The notes beneath the pieces are model-generated. The model was not told the origin of the DNA, ran no database searches, and saw nothing but the letters and a program-made list of their open reading frames with translations. A stretch of DNA of 60,293 nt from positions 1-60,293 of the forward strand of contig JALNYP010000019.1 in assembly GCA_023229795.1 (NCBI GenBank), read 5' to 3'. The DNA comes from Syntrophobacterales bacterium (lineage in GTDB: Bacteria; Desulfobacterota; Desulfobaccia; Desulfobaccales; 0-14-0-80-60-11). Below, in pieces: positions 44,177 to 52,946 of this stretch. Position 1 is the stretch's first letter. Every line of letters begins with the position of its first letter. Position numbers and translations under genes: made by a program.

Positions 44177-45094
44177 ATGGTGGAAAAGGCCAAATTCATC
44201 TGGTTTGACGGCAAACTCATCCCCTGGGATCAGGCCCAGGTTCACGTGCTCACCCATACCCTGCACTACGGGTTGGGAGTATTCGAAGGCATCAGGGCTT
44301 ACTTTTGTCAAGACGGCCGCACCGCCATTTTCCGTCTGTCGGATCATATCCGGCGCCTGTTTGATTCGGCCCATGTCATGATGATCGAGATGCCCTTCAG
44401 CCGGGACGAACTCGAGGCGGCTTGCTGCGAAAGCCTACGGGCCAACGGCCAGAAGGAAGCTTACATCCGCCCCCTGGTGTTCCTGGGGGAAGGCGTCATG
44501 GGCCTCAATCCGGCGGGCAGCCCCGTGCAGGTAGCGATCATCAGTTGGGTCTGGGGGGCTTATCTGGGTGATGAAGGCCTGGCCCGGGGCATCCGGGTCA
44601 AAACGTCTTCGTTCATTCGCCATCACGTCAACATCATGATGACCAAGACCAAGACCGTGGGCAACTATGTCAACTCCATCATGGCCAAGCGCGAGGCCGT
44701 TTCGGCAGGTTATGACGAGGCGCTGCTGTTGGACACCGCCGGCTATGTGTGCGAGGCCTCCGGGGAAAATATTTTTATTGTCAAAGACGGCGTGCTCAAG
44801 ACCCCGCCGTTGACCTCCATCCTGCCGGGGCTCACCCGGGACTGCGTCATCACCCTGGCCCAGGATCTGGGCCTGACGGTGAAGGAAGACCGATTTTCCC
44901 GGGACGAGCTTTATCTGGCGGACGAGGCCTTCTTTACCGGCACGGCCGCGGAGGTGACGCCCATCCGGGAAGTGGACCTGCGGGTCATCGGTCCGGGCCA
45001 CCCCGGTCCGGTTACCAAGAAAATTCAGGAAGCCTATTTCGCGGTGGTCAAGGGCCAGGATGCACGGTACCAGAGGTGGCTGACCTATCTTTAA
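44177..45094 (+). CDS. ilvE: Branched-chain amino acid aminotransferase
   Basis: A 305-residue class IV PLP aminotransferase: HYGLGVFEGIRAY, catalytic Lys159 in TKTVGNYVNS, and LDTAGYVCEASGENIF for phosphate and substrate binding. It makes valine, leucine and isoleucine from their keto acids. GGGGAGGA precedes the ATG. A strong terminator follows. Confidence 0.95.
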   Translation: MVEKAKFIWFDGKLIPWDQAQVHVLTHTLHYGLGVFEGIRAYFCQDGRTAIFRLSDHIRRLFDSAHVMMIEMPFSRDELEAACCESLRANGQKEAYIRPLVFLGEGVMGLNPAGSPVQVAIISWVWGAYLGDEGLARGIRVKTSSFIRHHVNIMMTKTKTVGNYVNSIMAKREAVSAGYDEALLLDTAGYVCEASGENIFIVKDGVLKTPPLTSILPGLTRDCVITLAQDLGLTVKEDRFSRDELYLADEAFFTGTAAEVTPIREVDLRVIGPGHPGPVTKKIQEAYFAVVKGQDARYQRWLTYL

Positions 45095-45116
45095 GCCGAC
45101 CGCGCTTCGCCGCAAA

Positions 45117-45152
45117 AGAGAGGCGGGCCCCAGGGCCCGCCTCTCTTTATTT
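45117..45152 (+). terminator. Rho-independent terminator after ilvE
   Basis: A 14-base perfect stem (AGAGAGGCGGGCCC / GGGCCCGCCTCTCT) with a CA loop followed by TTTATTT. Confidence 0.85.
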
Positions 45153-45178
45153 AGGTTTGCCAAACCGCGAAAACGGCC

Positions 45179-45592
45179 TTAAGACTTGGCGCATTCCTTG
45201 ACGTACTGCATCAGGATGTCGGTTTCGGTGATCAGCCCCACCAGGCGGTTATCCTCCACCACCGGCAGGCAGCCGATTTTCTCCTCCATCATGATCTTGG
45301 TGGCCTCGCACAACTCGAGATCCGGAGGAATAGTAATCACCCCGGTGACCATGACATCCTTGATGTGCAGAGTTTTCATTAAATCCCGGGTGTCCTTGCT
45401 GGCGTAGCCCAGGGCCTGGGCCAGGGAGCTGCGGAACAGGTCCCGTTCGGAGACAATGCCCACCAGCCGGGTGCCTTCCACCACCGGCAGATGGCGAATC
45501 CGCCCCAGCCGCATGATATCATTGGCCAGGCTGAGTTCGTCATTGACGTCCAGGGTGGCCACTTCTTTCACCATGATCTCTTTGACTTTCAT
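45179..45592 (-). CDS. Two-CBS-domain protein
   Basis: The 137-residue protein is two CBS motifs in tandem (VKEIMVKEV... and IKDVMVTGV...), forming one Bateman module that binds adenine nucleotides. No effector domain is attached, so it acts on a partner or as a nucleotide sensor. It is transcribed leftward towards the ilvE terminator, which it may share. Confidence 0.9.
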   Translation of the reverse strand: MKVKEIMVKEVATLDVNDELSLANDIMRLGRIRHLPVVEGTRLVGIVSERDLFRSSLAQALGYASKDTRDLMKTLHIKDVMVTGVITIPPDLELCEATKIMMEEKIGCLPVVEDNRLVGLITETDILMQYVKECAKS

Positions 45593-45712
45593 GAAGGTCC
45601 TCCCCCCGCCTCAGTTCACTCTTTTATAGCATAGAATGGATCGATTAGGAATGAAGATAGCGGCTCGCGCCGGGGACTCGACAACTCAAGCCGCGCCAAG
45701 AAGCCTTTCACT

Positions 45713-46774
45713 TTACAGGGAGGCCAGCCACTCCTGGCCCCGGCTGGCCAATTCTGCCAGGGTAGTCAGCACCCCGCGGGCGGCCTCCGGGCTCAGATAG
45801 CCGGTGCCGCAGGCCGGGGTGAGGAGCGACTGGTTCAGGATCTCTTTGAGGGCGCGGTTTTGATCCGCGGCCAGGCGGGTGGCCTGTTCCTGAAACCGGG
45901 TCCACAAGCTGTCCGGGGTCTCCTGGAGGAATTCCTCCCCGGTGGGGATCAACCCCCAGGCCAGCCACCCGCCCCGGCCCAGGAATTGCCCCAGCGCCTG
46001 GTCGTAGAGGCGGAGGCTGTCAAAATATCCGTAGGAGTCGAAGCTCAGGATATCGATGGGCGCGTTGAGCAGCAGGGCCCAGTCGGTGTTGCCGCAGCAG
46101 TGCATCCCCAGGGTCAGGGGGCCGGCCGCGGCTTCCCGGGCCTCGTCCAGGGTCTGGGTCAAGATGATGCCGACTTCCTCCCGGGACATGGGTAAATACG
46201 CGGAACCGAAACCGGTCAGGTAGGGTTCATCCAAGAAGAGGATGGGGTCTTTGCCCACCTGGCGAAACTGCTCGGCCTGCCAGGCCACCTTGCGGGCCAG
46301 CCCGGAGCACACGGCCTGGGTCAGTTCCCGGTCATAGAGAATGGGCTTGCCGGCCGCGTCCTTGACCACGCCGGTAAAGGTCACCGGCCCGGACAACTGG
46401 CCTTTGAGGGCCGAGCCCGGACAGCCCTTGGTCCGCACCGCCTCCATGAGGGCGAAAAAGCCTCGGGCGTCTTGTTCTTCAAAGGCAAACGGGGCTAAGT
46501 CGCCGGACAGAATCGCCTCGTAAAATTGGGCCAGGGCCTCATCCCGGGGGAGGGCCGGGTCCATGCGGACGAGGTGCTCGGTTACGTCGATCTTTAAGGC
46601 GGGCAGCCCTCGAGCCGCCTGGGCCGTCATATCCTCCAGATACCCTAACTGGACCATCTGGGGCCAATAGGGGATCTGGGGCATAGTATCGAGGATCAGG
46701 GCTACGGTCTCTTGGGGATCGGTGAAGGGCACCGACCCGATGCCGGTTGCGGCCAGGGGCGTAAGTGCGGGCAT
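45713..46774 (-). CDS. UROD/MetE-like methyltransferase, probable core-MetE methionine synthase
   Basis: A 353-residue TIM-barrel protein with the zinc-site motifs of cobalamin-independent methionine synthase: H225-x-C227 in MHCCGNTDW and C322 in PACGTGY. It lacks the N-terminal half of canonical MetE, as do the core-MetE (Mes) proteins of archaea and anaerobes such as Dehalococcoides, which use a methylcorrinoid as methyl donor. The likely role is methylation of homocysteine, or another corrinoid-dependent transfer. The methyl donor protein is not in the window. It stands alone. Confidence 0.75.
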   Translation of the reverse strand: MPALTPLAATGIGSVPFTDPQETVALILDTMPQIPYWPQMVQLGYLEDMTAQAARGLPALKIDVTEHLVRMDPALPRDEALAQFYEAILSGDLAPFAFEEQDARGFFALMEAVRTKGCPGSALKGQLSGPVTFTGVVKDAAGKPILYDRELTQAVCSGLARKVAWQAEQFRQVGKDPILFLDEPYLTGFGSAYLPMSREEVGIILTQTLDEAREAAAGPLTLGMHCCGNTDWALLLNAPIDILSFDSYGYFDSLRLYDQALGQFLGRGGWLAWGLIPTGEEFLQETPDSLWTRFQEQATRLAADQNRALKEILNQSLLTPACGTGYLSPEAARGVLTTLAELASRGQEWLASL

Positions 46775-47128
46775 AAGGTCCTCCTGAAAAATCCTTTAAA
46801 CCGTAAATTTTTTGCTCCGGCTTGTCAAGTGCGGCGCCACCTGGGCTATGGCGGGCTGCGGCCGGGGTATTGCGAGGGGTAATCAAAGAAGCCGCCGGAA
46901 TTACCCCCTCATCATCGGGAAACGACGGAACGCCACCCCATGGGGGCCGCAGGCGCAGGCCAGGAAGGCAGGGGCGCGCGCCCTGATCCGGGGAAGTTCC
47001 CAACCCGAATCGGCTACTCGAGGCCGCGCTAATTTTTTTTAACAATTGCCGCACCCTCCTTAGTAATTTTGTTGCATCTGGCGAAATTTTCAGGCAAAAT
47101 CATGCCCAGAAGTCCTGTGGGGGGAGAC
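46775..47128. other. Divergent promoter region, no gene
   Basis: About 350 bases between the MetE-like gene and the FtsB-like gene. No distinct element seen other than an AT run at 47031-47045 which could be part of the promoter for the latter. Confidence 0.4.
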
Positions 47129-47602
47129 ATGACTTCACCTGGTGCATCGGTCGAGACCCAGAAGTGGGGGGGAGGCTACAAGATTCTGGTGGGGATTGCC
47201 CTGGTTATGGCCCTGGCCATGGCTCTGGTGATCCTGTTCAGCCATCGCGGTTTATACCAGATCTATCGCTTCCGCACTGAACGGCTCCACCTGGAGCAGG
47301 AAAATGCCCGCCTGGCTGCCGAAAATGAGCGGCTAGCCCGCACCATCGATCGTCTGCACCACGATCCGGAATTTATCCAGGACCGCATCCGGCAGGAGCT
47401 CAATTTCGTCCGGCGGAATGAGATCATCTTCCAGTTTCCGCCAGAAAAACCAGTAGTGGCTTCGGCCCCGACCCCCGCCGCCGAAGCGCCGCAGACGGAC
47501 CGGACCCCCGGCATTGCCGAGCGCAAGACCAATAAATCCAGGTGGGTCGCAGAACCTCAGGAAGCATCTTCTAAAAAGAAGGCCGCTCGCCGGCGTGAGT
47601 GA
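47129..47602 (+). CDS. FtsB/DivIC-family septum protein
   Basis: The start at 47129 follows a GGGGGGAG. One membrane helix (about residues 20-38) precedes a leucine-rich coiled coil with repeated L-x-x-E-N heptads and the FtsB/DivIC block DPEFIQDRIRQELNFVRRNE. The C-terminal tail is proline- and lysine-rich and not conserved. It would belong to the FtsQLB-like divisome subcomplex. 157 residues. efp lies downstream on the same strand. Confidence 0.85.
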   Translation: MTSPGASVETQKWGGGYKILVGIALVMALAMALVILFSHRGLYQIYRFRTERLHLEQENARLAAENERLARTIDRLHHDPEFIQDRIRQELNFVRRNEIIFQFPPEKPVVASAPTPAAEAPQTDRTPGIAERKTNKSRWVAEPQEASSKKKAARRRE

Positions 47603-47736
47603 CCCTTCTCCCGGTTCCATCACCTGACACCATATCGAGGCAAGGCCCGAGGCACTTTCCGGCCGGACGTCAGGTTTGCCGGGACCGCGGCTCGGACTTC
47701 CTCCAAGTCATCCTATAAAGAGAGGCAGATAGACGT

Positions 47737-48297
47737 ATGTATTCCACCGCAGAATTTAAAAAAGGCTTAAAAGTCGAGATAGATGGCACCCCATACACGA
47801 TTGTGGACTTTCAACACGTCAAGCCGGGCAAAGGCGGCGCGTTTGTGCGCACCAAACTGAAGAGCCTGCTCACCGGCCGGGTGGTGGATCAGACCTTTCG
47901 TTCAGGGGAGAAAGTGAAGAAGCCGGACCTCATGGAACGGGAGATGCAATATCTCTACGCGGATGGAGACGGCTATTATATGATGGACAACGAAACCTAC
48001 GAACAGATCAGGCTCACGGAGGAGCAGGTGGGGGAGGCGCGCCTTTACCTGACGGACAACATGAACGTCGAGGTTCTCTTTTTTAACCAGCAGCCCGTGG
48101 GCGTGGAGGTTCCCCTCTTTGTGGAACTGGAAGTGGCTCAGACCGAGCCCGGCGTGAAGGGCGATACCGCCGCGGGCGGCACCAAGCCGGCGACGTTGGA
48201 GAGCGGCGTGACTATCCAGGTGCCCTTATTCATCAACGAAGGTGATCGCGTGAAAGTGGACACCCGCACCGGCGGCTATATCGAGCGGGTTAAATAA
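47737..48297 (+). CDS. efp: Elongation factor P
   Basis: The 186-residue three-domain protein has the modification-loop motif KPGKGGAF, with the lysine that is beta-lysylated or otherwise modified in many species, and the C-terminal OB domain ending DTRTGGYIERVK. It relieves ribosome stalling at polyproline. No EpmA/EarP modification gene is in the window. AGAGAGGCAG precedes the ATG. Confidence 0.97.
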   Translation: MYSTAEFKKGLKVEIDGTPYTIVDFQHVKPGKGGAFVRTKLKSLLTGRVVDQTFRSGEKVKKPDLMEREMQYLYADGDGYYMMDNETYEQIRLTEEQVGEARLYLTDNMNVEVLFFNQQPVGVEVPLFVELEVAQTEPGVKGDTAAGGTKPATLESGVTIQVPLFINEGDRVKVDTRTGGYIERVK

Positions 48298-48306
48298 AGA
48301 GGTAAA

Positions 48307-48675
48307 TCAGACCAACTTGACCAGGACCACATAGCGCCGCAAGCCGAAACTCCTGGCCTTCTGCTGGGTGTCCATGTAGATATCGACTTTTTTCTGCCAG
48401 CGGGGCGCCATGCGGTCTTGAACCTCAAAGACCCCCATGCCATGGAGTAAAACCCGGGCGCCAAAATCCAGGTCCAGGTTCCGTTCCAAATCCCGGCTCA
48501 CTGCAATGATCCCCGTCTGCACCCGCTGGCCCGAGGCCGTAATCCCCCGGCTGCCGGGGCAATGATGGTAAGCCGTTACCGTGACTATCGACATGGTGAC
48601 GCACAAGGTAGGTCGGGGCCAGGACACCACCCCCACCGTCAAGAGACAGATTATCGCTATCGCCATTTTTCTCAT
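48307..48675 (-). CDS. Secreted 3D-domain protein
   Basis: The 122-residue protein has a signal-like N-terminus (MRKMAIAIICLLTVGVV) and a 3D domain with the three conserved aspartates (one in LDFGARVLL, one in VQDRMAPRW, one in VDIYMD), the double-psi barrel of MltA-like and Rpf-like cell-wall enzymes. The gene ends 9 bases from the efp stop (convergent). Probably a small peptidoglycan-active or -binding protein. Confidence 0.8.
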   Translation of the reverse strand: MRKMAIAIICLLTVGVVSWPRPTLCVTMSIVTVTAYHHCPGSRGITASGQRVQTGIIAVSRDLERNLDLDFGARVLLHGMGVFEVQDRMAPRWQKKVDIYMDTQQKARSFGLRRYVVLVKLV

Positions 48676-49698
48676 GGTTTTCCCTCGCTGCTGAAGGCTC
48701 TGGAATGCTACGGATGGTTGGGAATAGCGAAAAAGGACCGCCAGGAACTGCTTAGGGCCGTGGCCCCGGGATTGCTTTGATAGTTTTTTCTCGCCTTTGG
48801 CCTAAGTCGCCGCGCCGGGAATGATCATTTTTCTCCGGTACCCGCGGCCACTTGGTTTCAGGTTCCCATCCCCATCAATCCAATGGTGAAGTGCACTATC
48901 TTCGGCACCCAAGTGGGCTTATCTGATGTTGCATATCTATACCCCAGACAAATCCAGGTGTCAAGAAAATATTTTTATAATGTGGATAACTTACTAATTT
49001 ACTTATCTTATTCACACTATATTACTTGTCCTATTTTTCCCAATGGCAACTCTCATAGTGATTGAAGACTATTTTTTGCTCAAGTGGGAGGTTTGCTCGC
49101 GCTGACCATAATTTATGATGCCAAGTGGGTTTTTTTTACTCAGCACAAGAGCTTTTAGGAGAAAGCGCAAAATACCATATTTATAATAGCTATTTCAATT
49201 AGTTATATTTTTTGAATTAATACTCCAGCCGCCACTTCTCCGGCTCCTGACCAACCCTGCCACCAGCCCTCGTTTATCGACATCGTCAATCCTTCTTACA
49301 AACTTAAATGATTTCTATATTTACATTGTATTATCAATTAGTTATCCTACTTTATGCTCTCGCGGCAATACCGAAACTCCAGATTCCTTAGACGTCCTCG
49401 GGAGGGCGGCCTCCGGAGGCGCGAATCCTATCCGTTCTCAGGAATTTTGTGGACCAGTAGCGCTTTAAAAAGCGATTGTTTGCAGCCGCAGCCTTATGCC
49501 TGCCGGGGAAATGCCGGGGTTCGTTCTGTGGGGCAAAGTGGTTTGCGGAGATAGCATCCGGGAGGAGAATTCCCCGCTTCCGGGGATCACCTCAGGGGAA
49601 CCGCGAAACAAACGGGGAGGCTCAAGGCGATCCTGTATCGCCTTGAGCCTCCCCGATGCTGATGCCTGTTTCCCGCAACTGCGGGCACTTTAGGCCTT
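48676..49698. other. Gene-free 1-kb region, AT-rich then GC-rich, with strong hairpin
   Basis: No convincing coding frame in 1,023 bases. 48880-49350 is strongly AT-rich and contains three CAAGTGGG words (about 48910, 49082, 49123). 49350-49690 is GC-rich with many paired segments, ending in the 18-base perfect hairpin at 49614-49654. It may hold a structured RNA or remains of an inserted element; I could not match it to 6S RNA, tmRNA, SRP RNA or RNase P RNA. Confidence 0.5.
49614..49654. repeat. Perfect 18-base inverted repeat
   Basis: Arms GGGGAGGCTCAAGGCGAT and ATCGCCTTGAGCCTCCCC with the loop CCTGT. No T-run follows in either direction. It lies 45 bases beyond the stop of the Uxx-star gene. 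Confidence 0.7.
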
Positions 49699-49914
49699 TC
49701 AGGAGCCCCCGAAGCCGATACTGAGCTTATCACCCTCCAGCATGACCGGTATCCGCCGGTTTCCCTGGGTCAGTCGCAGCATCTCTTCCAGGGCTTGACC
49801 GTCTTCTTGGACATCCCGATAGATGACCTTCATCCCCTCCTGGCTCTTGGCCTCCCGGGCCCGGCGGGTAAAAGGACACGTCTTTTTGCCGAAGATCGTG
49901 ATCTCCTTGGTCAT
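49699..49914 (-). CDS. Uxx-star-family glutaredoxin-like protein (cysteine form)
   Basis: A 71-residue thioredoxin-fold mini-protein: ITIFGKKTCPFTRRARE holds the single active-site Cys13 followed by Pro-Phe-Thr (CxxT). Homologs in Desulfobacterota often carry selenocysteine at this place (hence Uxx-star). GNRRIPVMLEGDKLSIGFGG is the cis-Pro and C-terminal signature. Function is unproven; thiol redox or metal handling is likely. The start overlaps the AMIN gene stop by 4 bases (ATGA). Confidence 0.85.
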   Translation of the reverse strand: MTKEITIFGKKTCPFTRRAREAKSQEGMKVIYRDVQEDGQALEEMLRLTQGNRRIPVMLEGDKLSIGFGGS

Positions 49915-51131
49915 GAGGCGCCTCCTGGCCGATTGTCCAGAAAATAAGCCTTCACGTAGAGAAAATCCACCATGTTTAAGATGAGCAGAGGATTTTCCGA
50001 GATGGTGTACTGCACCCCTTCAAACCTGGGATTGACCTTTTCCCGGACGTGGGTCATCACCTGGTCGGCCGCCTGGGGATGGTTCGGACAGGCAAGCTTC
50101 AGGAAGTTCTGGAAAACCGCGGCGTCTTTGAGCGTCACGGTCTTGGTTTCCTCGCGTAACTTTACCCGCAGGGGTTTCAGGGCGTCTTCAAAGAAATCGC
50201 CGATGTCCTCGTATTTCTGCTTGATCCGGGAAAAGCTCCACTGGCGCAGTTCCTGGTATTGCCGGGCGGTCTCGCTGTTCACTCTGTCCGTGGACAACAT
50301 GACGATCCCGATATTAGGCGTATTGGGGACATTAGCCGGCAGATACACGATCTTCACCGCCAACTCCGGATATCTGGAATTGGTGAGGAGGAAATCACGG
50401 CTAAAGCGCCGGCCCGGCCGATCATAGCGGTGAGAATCGGCCACGGTCCAACCCGAGGTTTCGAGACCCTGCAGCAGGTTGGCAGCCGTAGGCATCAGGC
50501 GCCGCAGTTCGGCAAAGCTGCCGGAAGCCACGCTGCCGCCCTGGGGTTCCTGATAACCGCCCTCTTCCCTGGACTCCGGAGGTTCCGGCACGGGCTCCCT
50601 TTCCTGAAGTGCTTCTCCGGAGGGCGGGGGCGCCGGGACCGGCTCCGGCTGGACAGGCGGGACGTTCCTGGCCTCGACGAGAGGCCGGGCCTTGAGATCG
50701 GGCTTCAATCCCAAAATGAAAAAGCTCTGCCCTCCCGAGCCTGGCCGGATTTGCTTCCAGAAGGCATAGGGCTTCTCAGGGAAGAGGTCCAGGACGATGC
50801 GCACGCCTCCCCCGGAGGTCTCGGTGACCACCTGCCGGACGAGGGACTCATCGCCCTCCAGGCGGGTAGGCAACCGCATGGCCCGAGCCCTGGGAAAATC
50901 CACCACCACTTGCGGTTGGCCCGAGACCTCCCGGGAACTCACCATAGGCTCCGCCGCCCGGTCCAGGACCACGGTCAAGAGGGTATTCTCCCCTACTTTG
51001 CTCAATCCCAGGCGGCGCACCTCGGTGCTACCGCCGGCCCCCCAGGCTGATTGAGAGAGACACACCAAAAACACCAAGCTCCAGACCAGGCTGCTGCCCG
51101 GTCTCTTGGCAATGATCTGCAGACAGGTAAT
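49911..51131 (-). CDS. AMIN-domain secreted protein, probable ATT start
   Basis: An AMIN domain (about residues 35-140, with PQVVVDFPRAR and RIVLDLFPEKPYAFW) is followed by a proline-rich linker and a ~200-residue C-terminal domain of unknown type. AMIN domains localise proteins to the periplasmic envelope. The first usual start codon in frame (TTG at 51077) would cut through the signal peptide; the frame continues upstream to an ATT at 51131 that has a perfect AAGGAGG 8 bases before it and restores a normal n-region (KRPGSS) and h-region. The ATT follows the preceding stop by 4 bases. Confidence 0.75.
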   Translation of the reverse strand: MTCLQIIAKRPGSSLVWSLVFLVCLSQSAWGAGGSTEVRRLGLSKVGENTLLTVVLDRAAEPMVSSREVSGQPQVVVDFPRARAMRLPTRLEGDESLVRQVVTETSGGGVRIVLDLFPEKPYAFWKQIRPGSGGQSFFILGLKPDLKARPLVEARNVPPVQPEPVPAPPPSGEALQEREPVPEPPESREEGGYQEPQGGSVASGSFAELRRLMPTAANLLQGLETSGWTVADSHRYDRPGRRFSRDFLLTNSRYPELAVKIVYLPANVPNTPNIGIVMLSTDRVNSETARQYQELRQWSFSRIKQKYEDIGDFFEDALKPLRVKLREETKTVTLKDAAVFQNFLKLACPNHPQAADQVMTHVREKVNPRFEGVQYTISENPLLILNMVDFLYVKAYFLDNRPGGAS

Positions 51132-51135
51132 GCTC

Positions 51136-51513
51136 TTATCCTCCTTCCGAGATCCTTTTGAAGACTATGCAGGCATTGGGAGGACAACCGGGGTGCCAAT
51201 CCCCGGACATATCCGCCGACAGCATCCTGCCAGCATCAGTTGGAGTGACAATGAGAATGGCGCCGGGTTTAGTGTAAATCCAAATCTTGCCCTCGTTCAC
51301 CAGCCAGGTAAACTCAATGGTTTTGCCCGCCACCGTCCACGTCCCTCTGCCGTCCTCTTGGAGAGTGAGATCAATGTAATTTTTACCGGCGAAGGGTTCC
51401 ACGGATTTATAAGTCCCTGCAAAGGGTGATCGAGACTCCCCACAGCCTGCCATGATCAAACCTATCATGATCAGACTCAGGACCGCGGCCAACTTCAGCA
51501 AGTCTTTTTTCAT
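51136..51513 (-). CDS. Small lipoprotein of unknown function
   Basis: I start at 51513 (MKKDLLKLAAVLSLIM), overlapping the preceding stop by 4 bases. The 125-residue protein has a lipobox IMAGC and a single beta-rich domain with GRGTWTVAGKTIEF and KIWIYTKPGAI, resembling small META/lipocalin-like or DUF-type envelope proteins. The last codons (GAA GGA GGA TAA) form the ribosome-binding site for the AMIN gene. Confidence 0.75.
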   Translation of the reverse strand: MKKDLLKLAAVLSLIMIGLIMAGCGESRSPFAGTYKSVEPFAGKNYIDLTLQEDGRGTWTVAGKTIEFTWLVNEGKIWIYTKPGAILIVTPTDAGRMLSADMSGDWHPGCPPNACIVFKRISEGG

Positions 51514-52946
51514 ATTTTTCTGTCCCGCAAGATGAACCCTCCCCGATCCAACACCAGGAGCCGATCGTAGAGGAAGATTTGGATGCACATAACCACCATG
51601 CCGGTATTCTTCATAACTTTCAGCCAGTTCACCGGTTCTCCCACTTCGCCGACACACCCGCAGTTAATGGGCATATGATGCAAAATGGCGTTAACCAGTC
51701 CCACGATGAAGATGATATTCATGGCGGCGATCAGCGTGGCCGCGGCTCGGGTGCGGATACCCAGGATGAGGAACAACCCGACGACCAGTTCGGCCCACGG
51801 CAGGGCCAGAGCCCACAGGTTCACCCCAAAGGAGGGCATGATCCCGTAATCCACCACATTTAAGGCAAAGACCGCCGGCCGCAAGATTTTGCTCAAGGCG
51901 AACGAAATAAAGATGGCGCCCAGGAGCAGCCGGCAGAACACCGACAGGTAAGGACTGCGGCGGATGGGAGGAATCAGGATAAGCAAAAAGATGCTCACCG
52001 GTATCCACTCCAGTATCCCCGGCAACCCTAGCGGCATGCCGGCCCCGGCCTTGGGCTGACGCTTCTCCACGGGAAAAGCCGTGTCCCAAGCCCGGTAATT
52101 CTTAAGCACCACCACGTGCTTTAAACCCTTACTGATCAACATGCGGGCCAGATCCACATCCATACGCCGGCTAATCGTGCCGCCGTACACGATGAGGGTT
52201 TTATCCTTGGCCCCCGGAGTCTGGTCCAACGTGAAATTGAACATGGGGTACATCAGGTCGAACAGGATCACCGGCAAGTTCTGGGCACCCTTGATATGTT
52301 CCTGGTCAAAAAAGGCGCTCTTTCTGGCATCCACGAAAATGGCCTGGTTCTTCTGAAGATCCTGCTGGGCCTGGCTCAAGGTAATCTCGGGAACGCCCGA
52401 TTGCCCCCAACCGTGAATCAGGGGGATCTTGTTGTCATTATATATATTGAAGACCAGGGCCAGAATCAGGCTCAAACCCATCATCAGGAGGTAGTCGAAC
52501 CAGGAGATCTGCCGCAGCTTGACTTGGTGCACGACTTCGGTCTCCAAGCGGGTGTCGCCGGCCACCAGCCAGGCGGCCATCTGTTGGATGATATGCCGGG
52601 CCAGTTGGGGATTCTGATCCAGGAGGCTGTCGAACTCCTGCTTGGAGACCTTGACGAGTTTGGCGTCCTCCAGCGCCTCCACAGAGGCGGTGCGGGGCTG
52701 CCCCGTGACCAGGGCCACTTCCCCGAAGTAGGTGCCCGGGCCCAATTGGGTCAAATCGGTGCGAATGCCGTCGTGGGTTTCTCGGAAGACGCGCACCCGC
52801 CCGGATTGGATAACATAGAAAAATTCCGGAGCCTCGCCCTGGCTGACGATGCGAGTGCCGGCGGGCACGCTCACCTCCTGCCCCAGGTGCTGCAGGTTCA
52901 ACCCTGCCGCCCCCCCCGTCCCTGTAGGTTTCTCTGTAGCCGCCAT
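51510..52946 (-). CDS. Fusion: cyclic-nucleotide-binding domain, rhodanese-like domain and MauE/DoxX membrane domain
   Basis: I start at 52946 (MAATEKPTGT). Residues about 15-135 are a CRP-type cNMP-binding domain with the phosphate-binding cassette FGEVALVTGQPRTASVE (Glu75 and Arg85 kept). A membrane helix follows at about 150-168. Residues about 185-295 are rhodanese-like (FVDARKSAFFDQEHIKGA), but the catalytic cysteine is replaced by glycine (VYGGTISRR). Residues about 312-460 form a four-helix MauE/DoxX-type domain with a conserved INCGC motif (Cys429, Cys431) in the last loop. It therefore joins a nucleotide-sensing module to a redox-type membrane domain. First gene of a four-gene, tightly coupled leftward operon. 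Confidence 0.85.
   Translation of the reverse strand: MAATEKPTGTGGAAGLNLQHLGQEVSVPAGTRIVSQGEAPEFFYVIQSGRVRVFRETHDGIRTDLTQLGPGTYFGEVALVTGQPRTASVEALEDAKLVKVSKQEFDSLLDQNPQLARHIIQQMAAWLVAGDTRLETEVVHQVKLRQISWFDYLLMMGLSLILALVFNIYNDNKIPLIHGWGQSGVPEITLSQAQQDLQKNQAIFVDARKSAFFDQEHIKGAQNLPVILFDLMYPMFNFTLDQTPGAKDKTLIVYGGTISRRMDVDLARMLISKGLKHVVVLKNYRAWDTAFPVEKRQPKAGAGMPLGLPGILEWIPVSIFLLILIPPIRRSPYLSVFCRLLLGAIFISFALSKILRPAVFALNVVDYGIMPSFGVNLWALALPWAELVVGLFLILGIRTRAAATLIAAMNIIFIVGLVNAILHHMPINCGCVGEVGEPVNWLKVMKNTGMVVMCIQIFLYDRLLVLDRGGFILRDRKI

Noticed and set aside
48883..49065. 60-residue open frame in the AT-rich gap
   Set aside because: No ribosome-binding site, no recognisable composition or domain; typical chance frame in AT-rich DNA.
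49354..49654. 6S RNA, tmRNA, SRP RNA or RNase P RNA
   Set aside because: None of the conserved sequence blocks (for example GGAAGGAAGCAGC of SRP RNA) is present; left as unknown.
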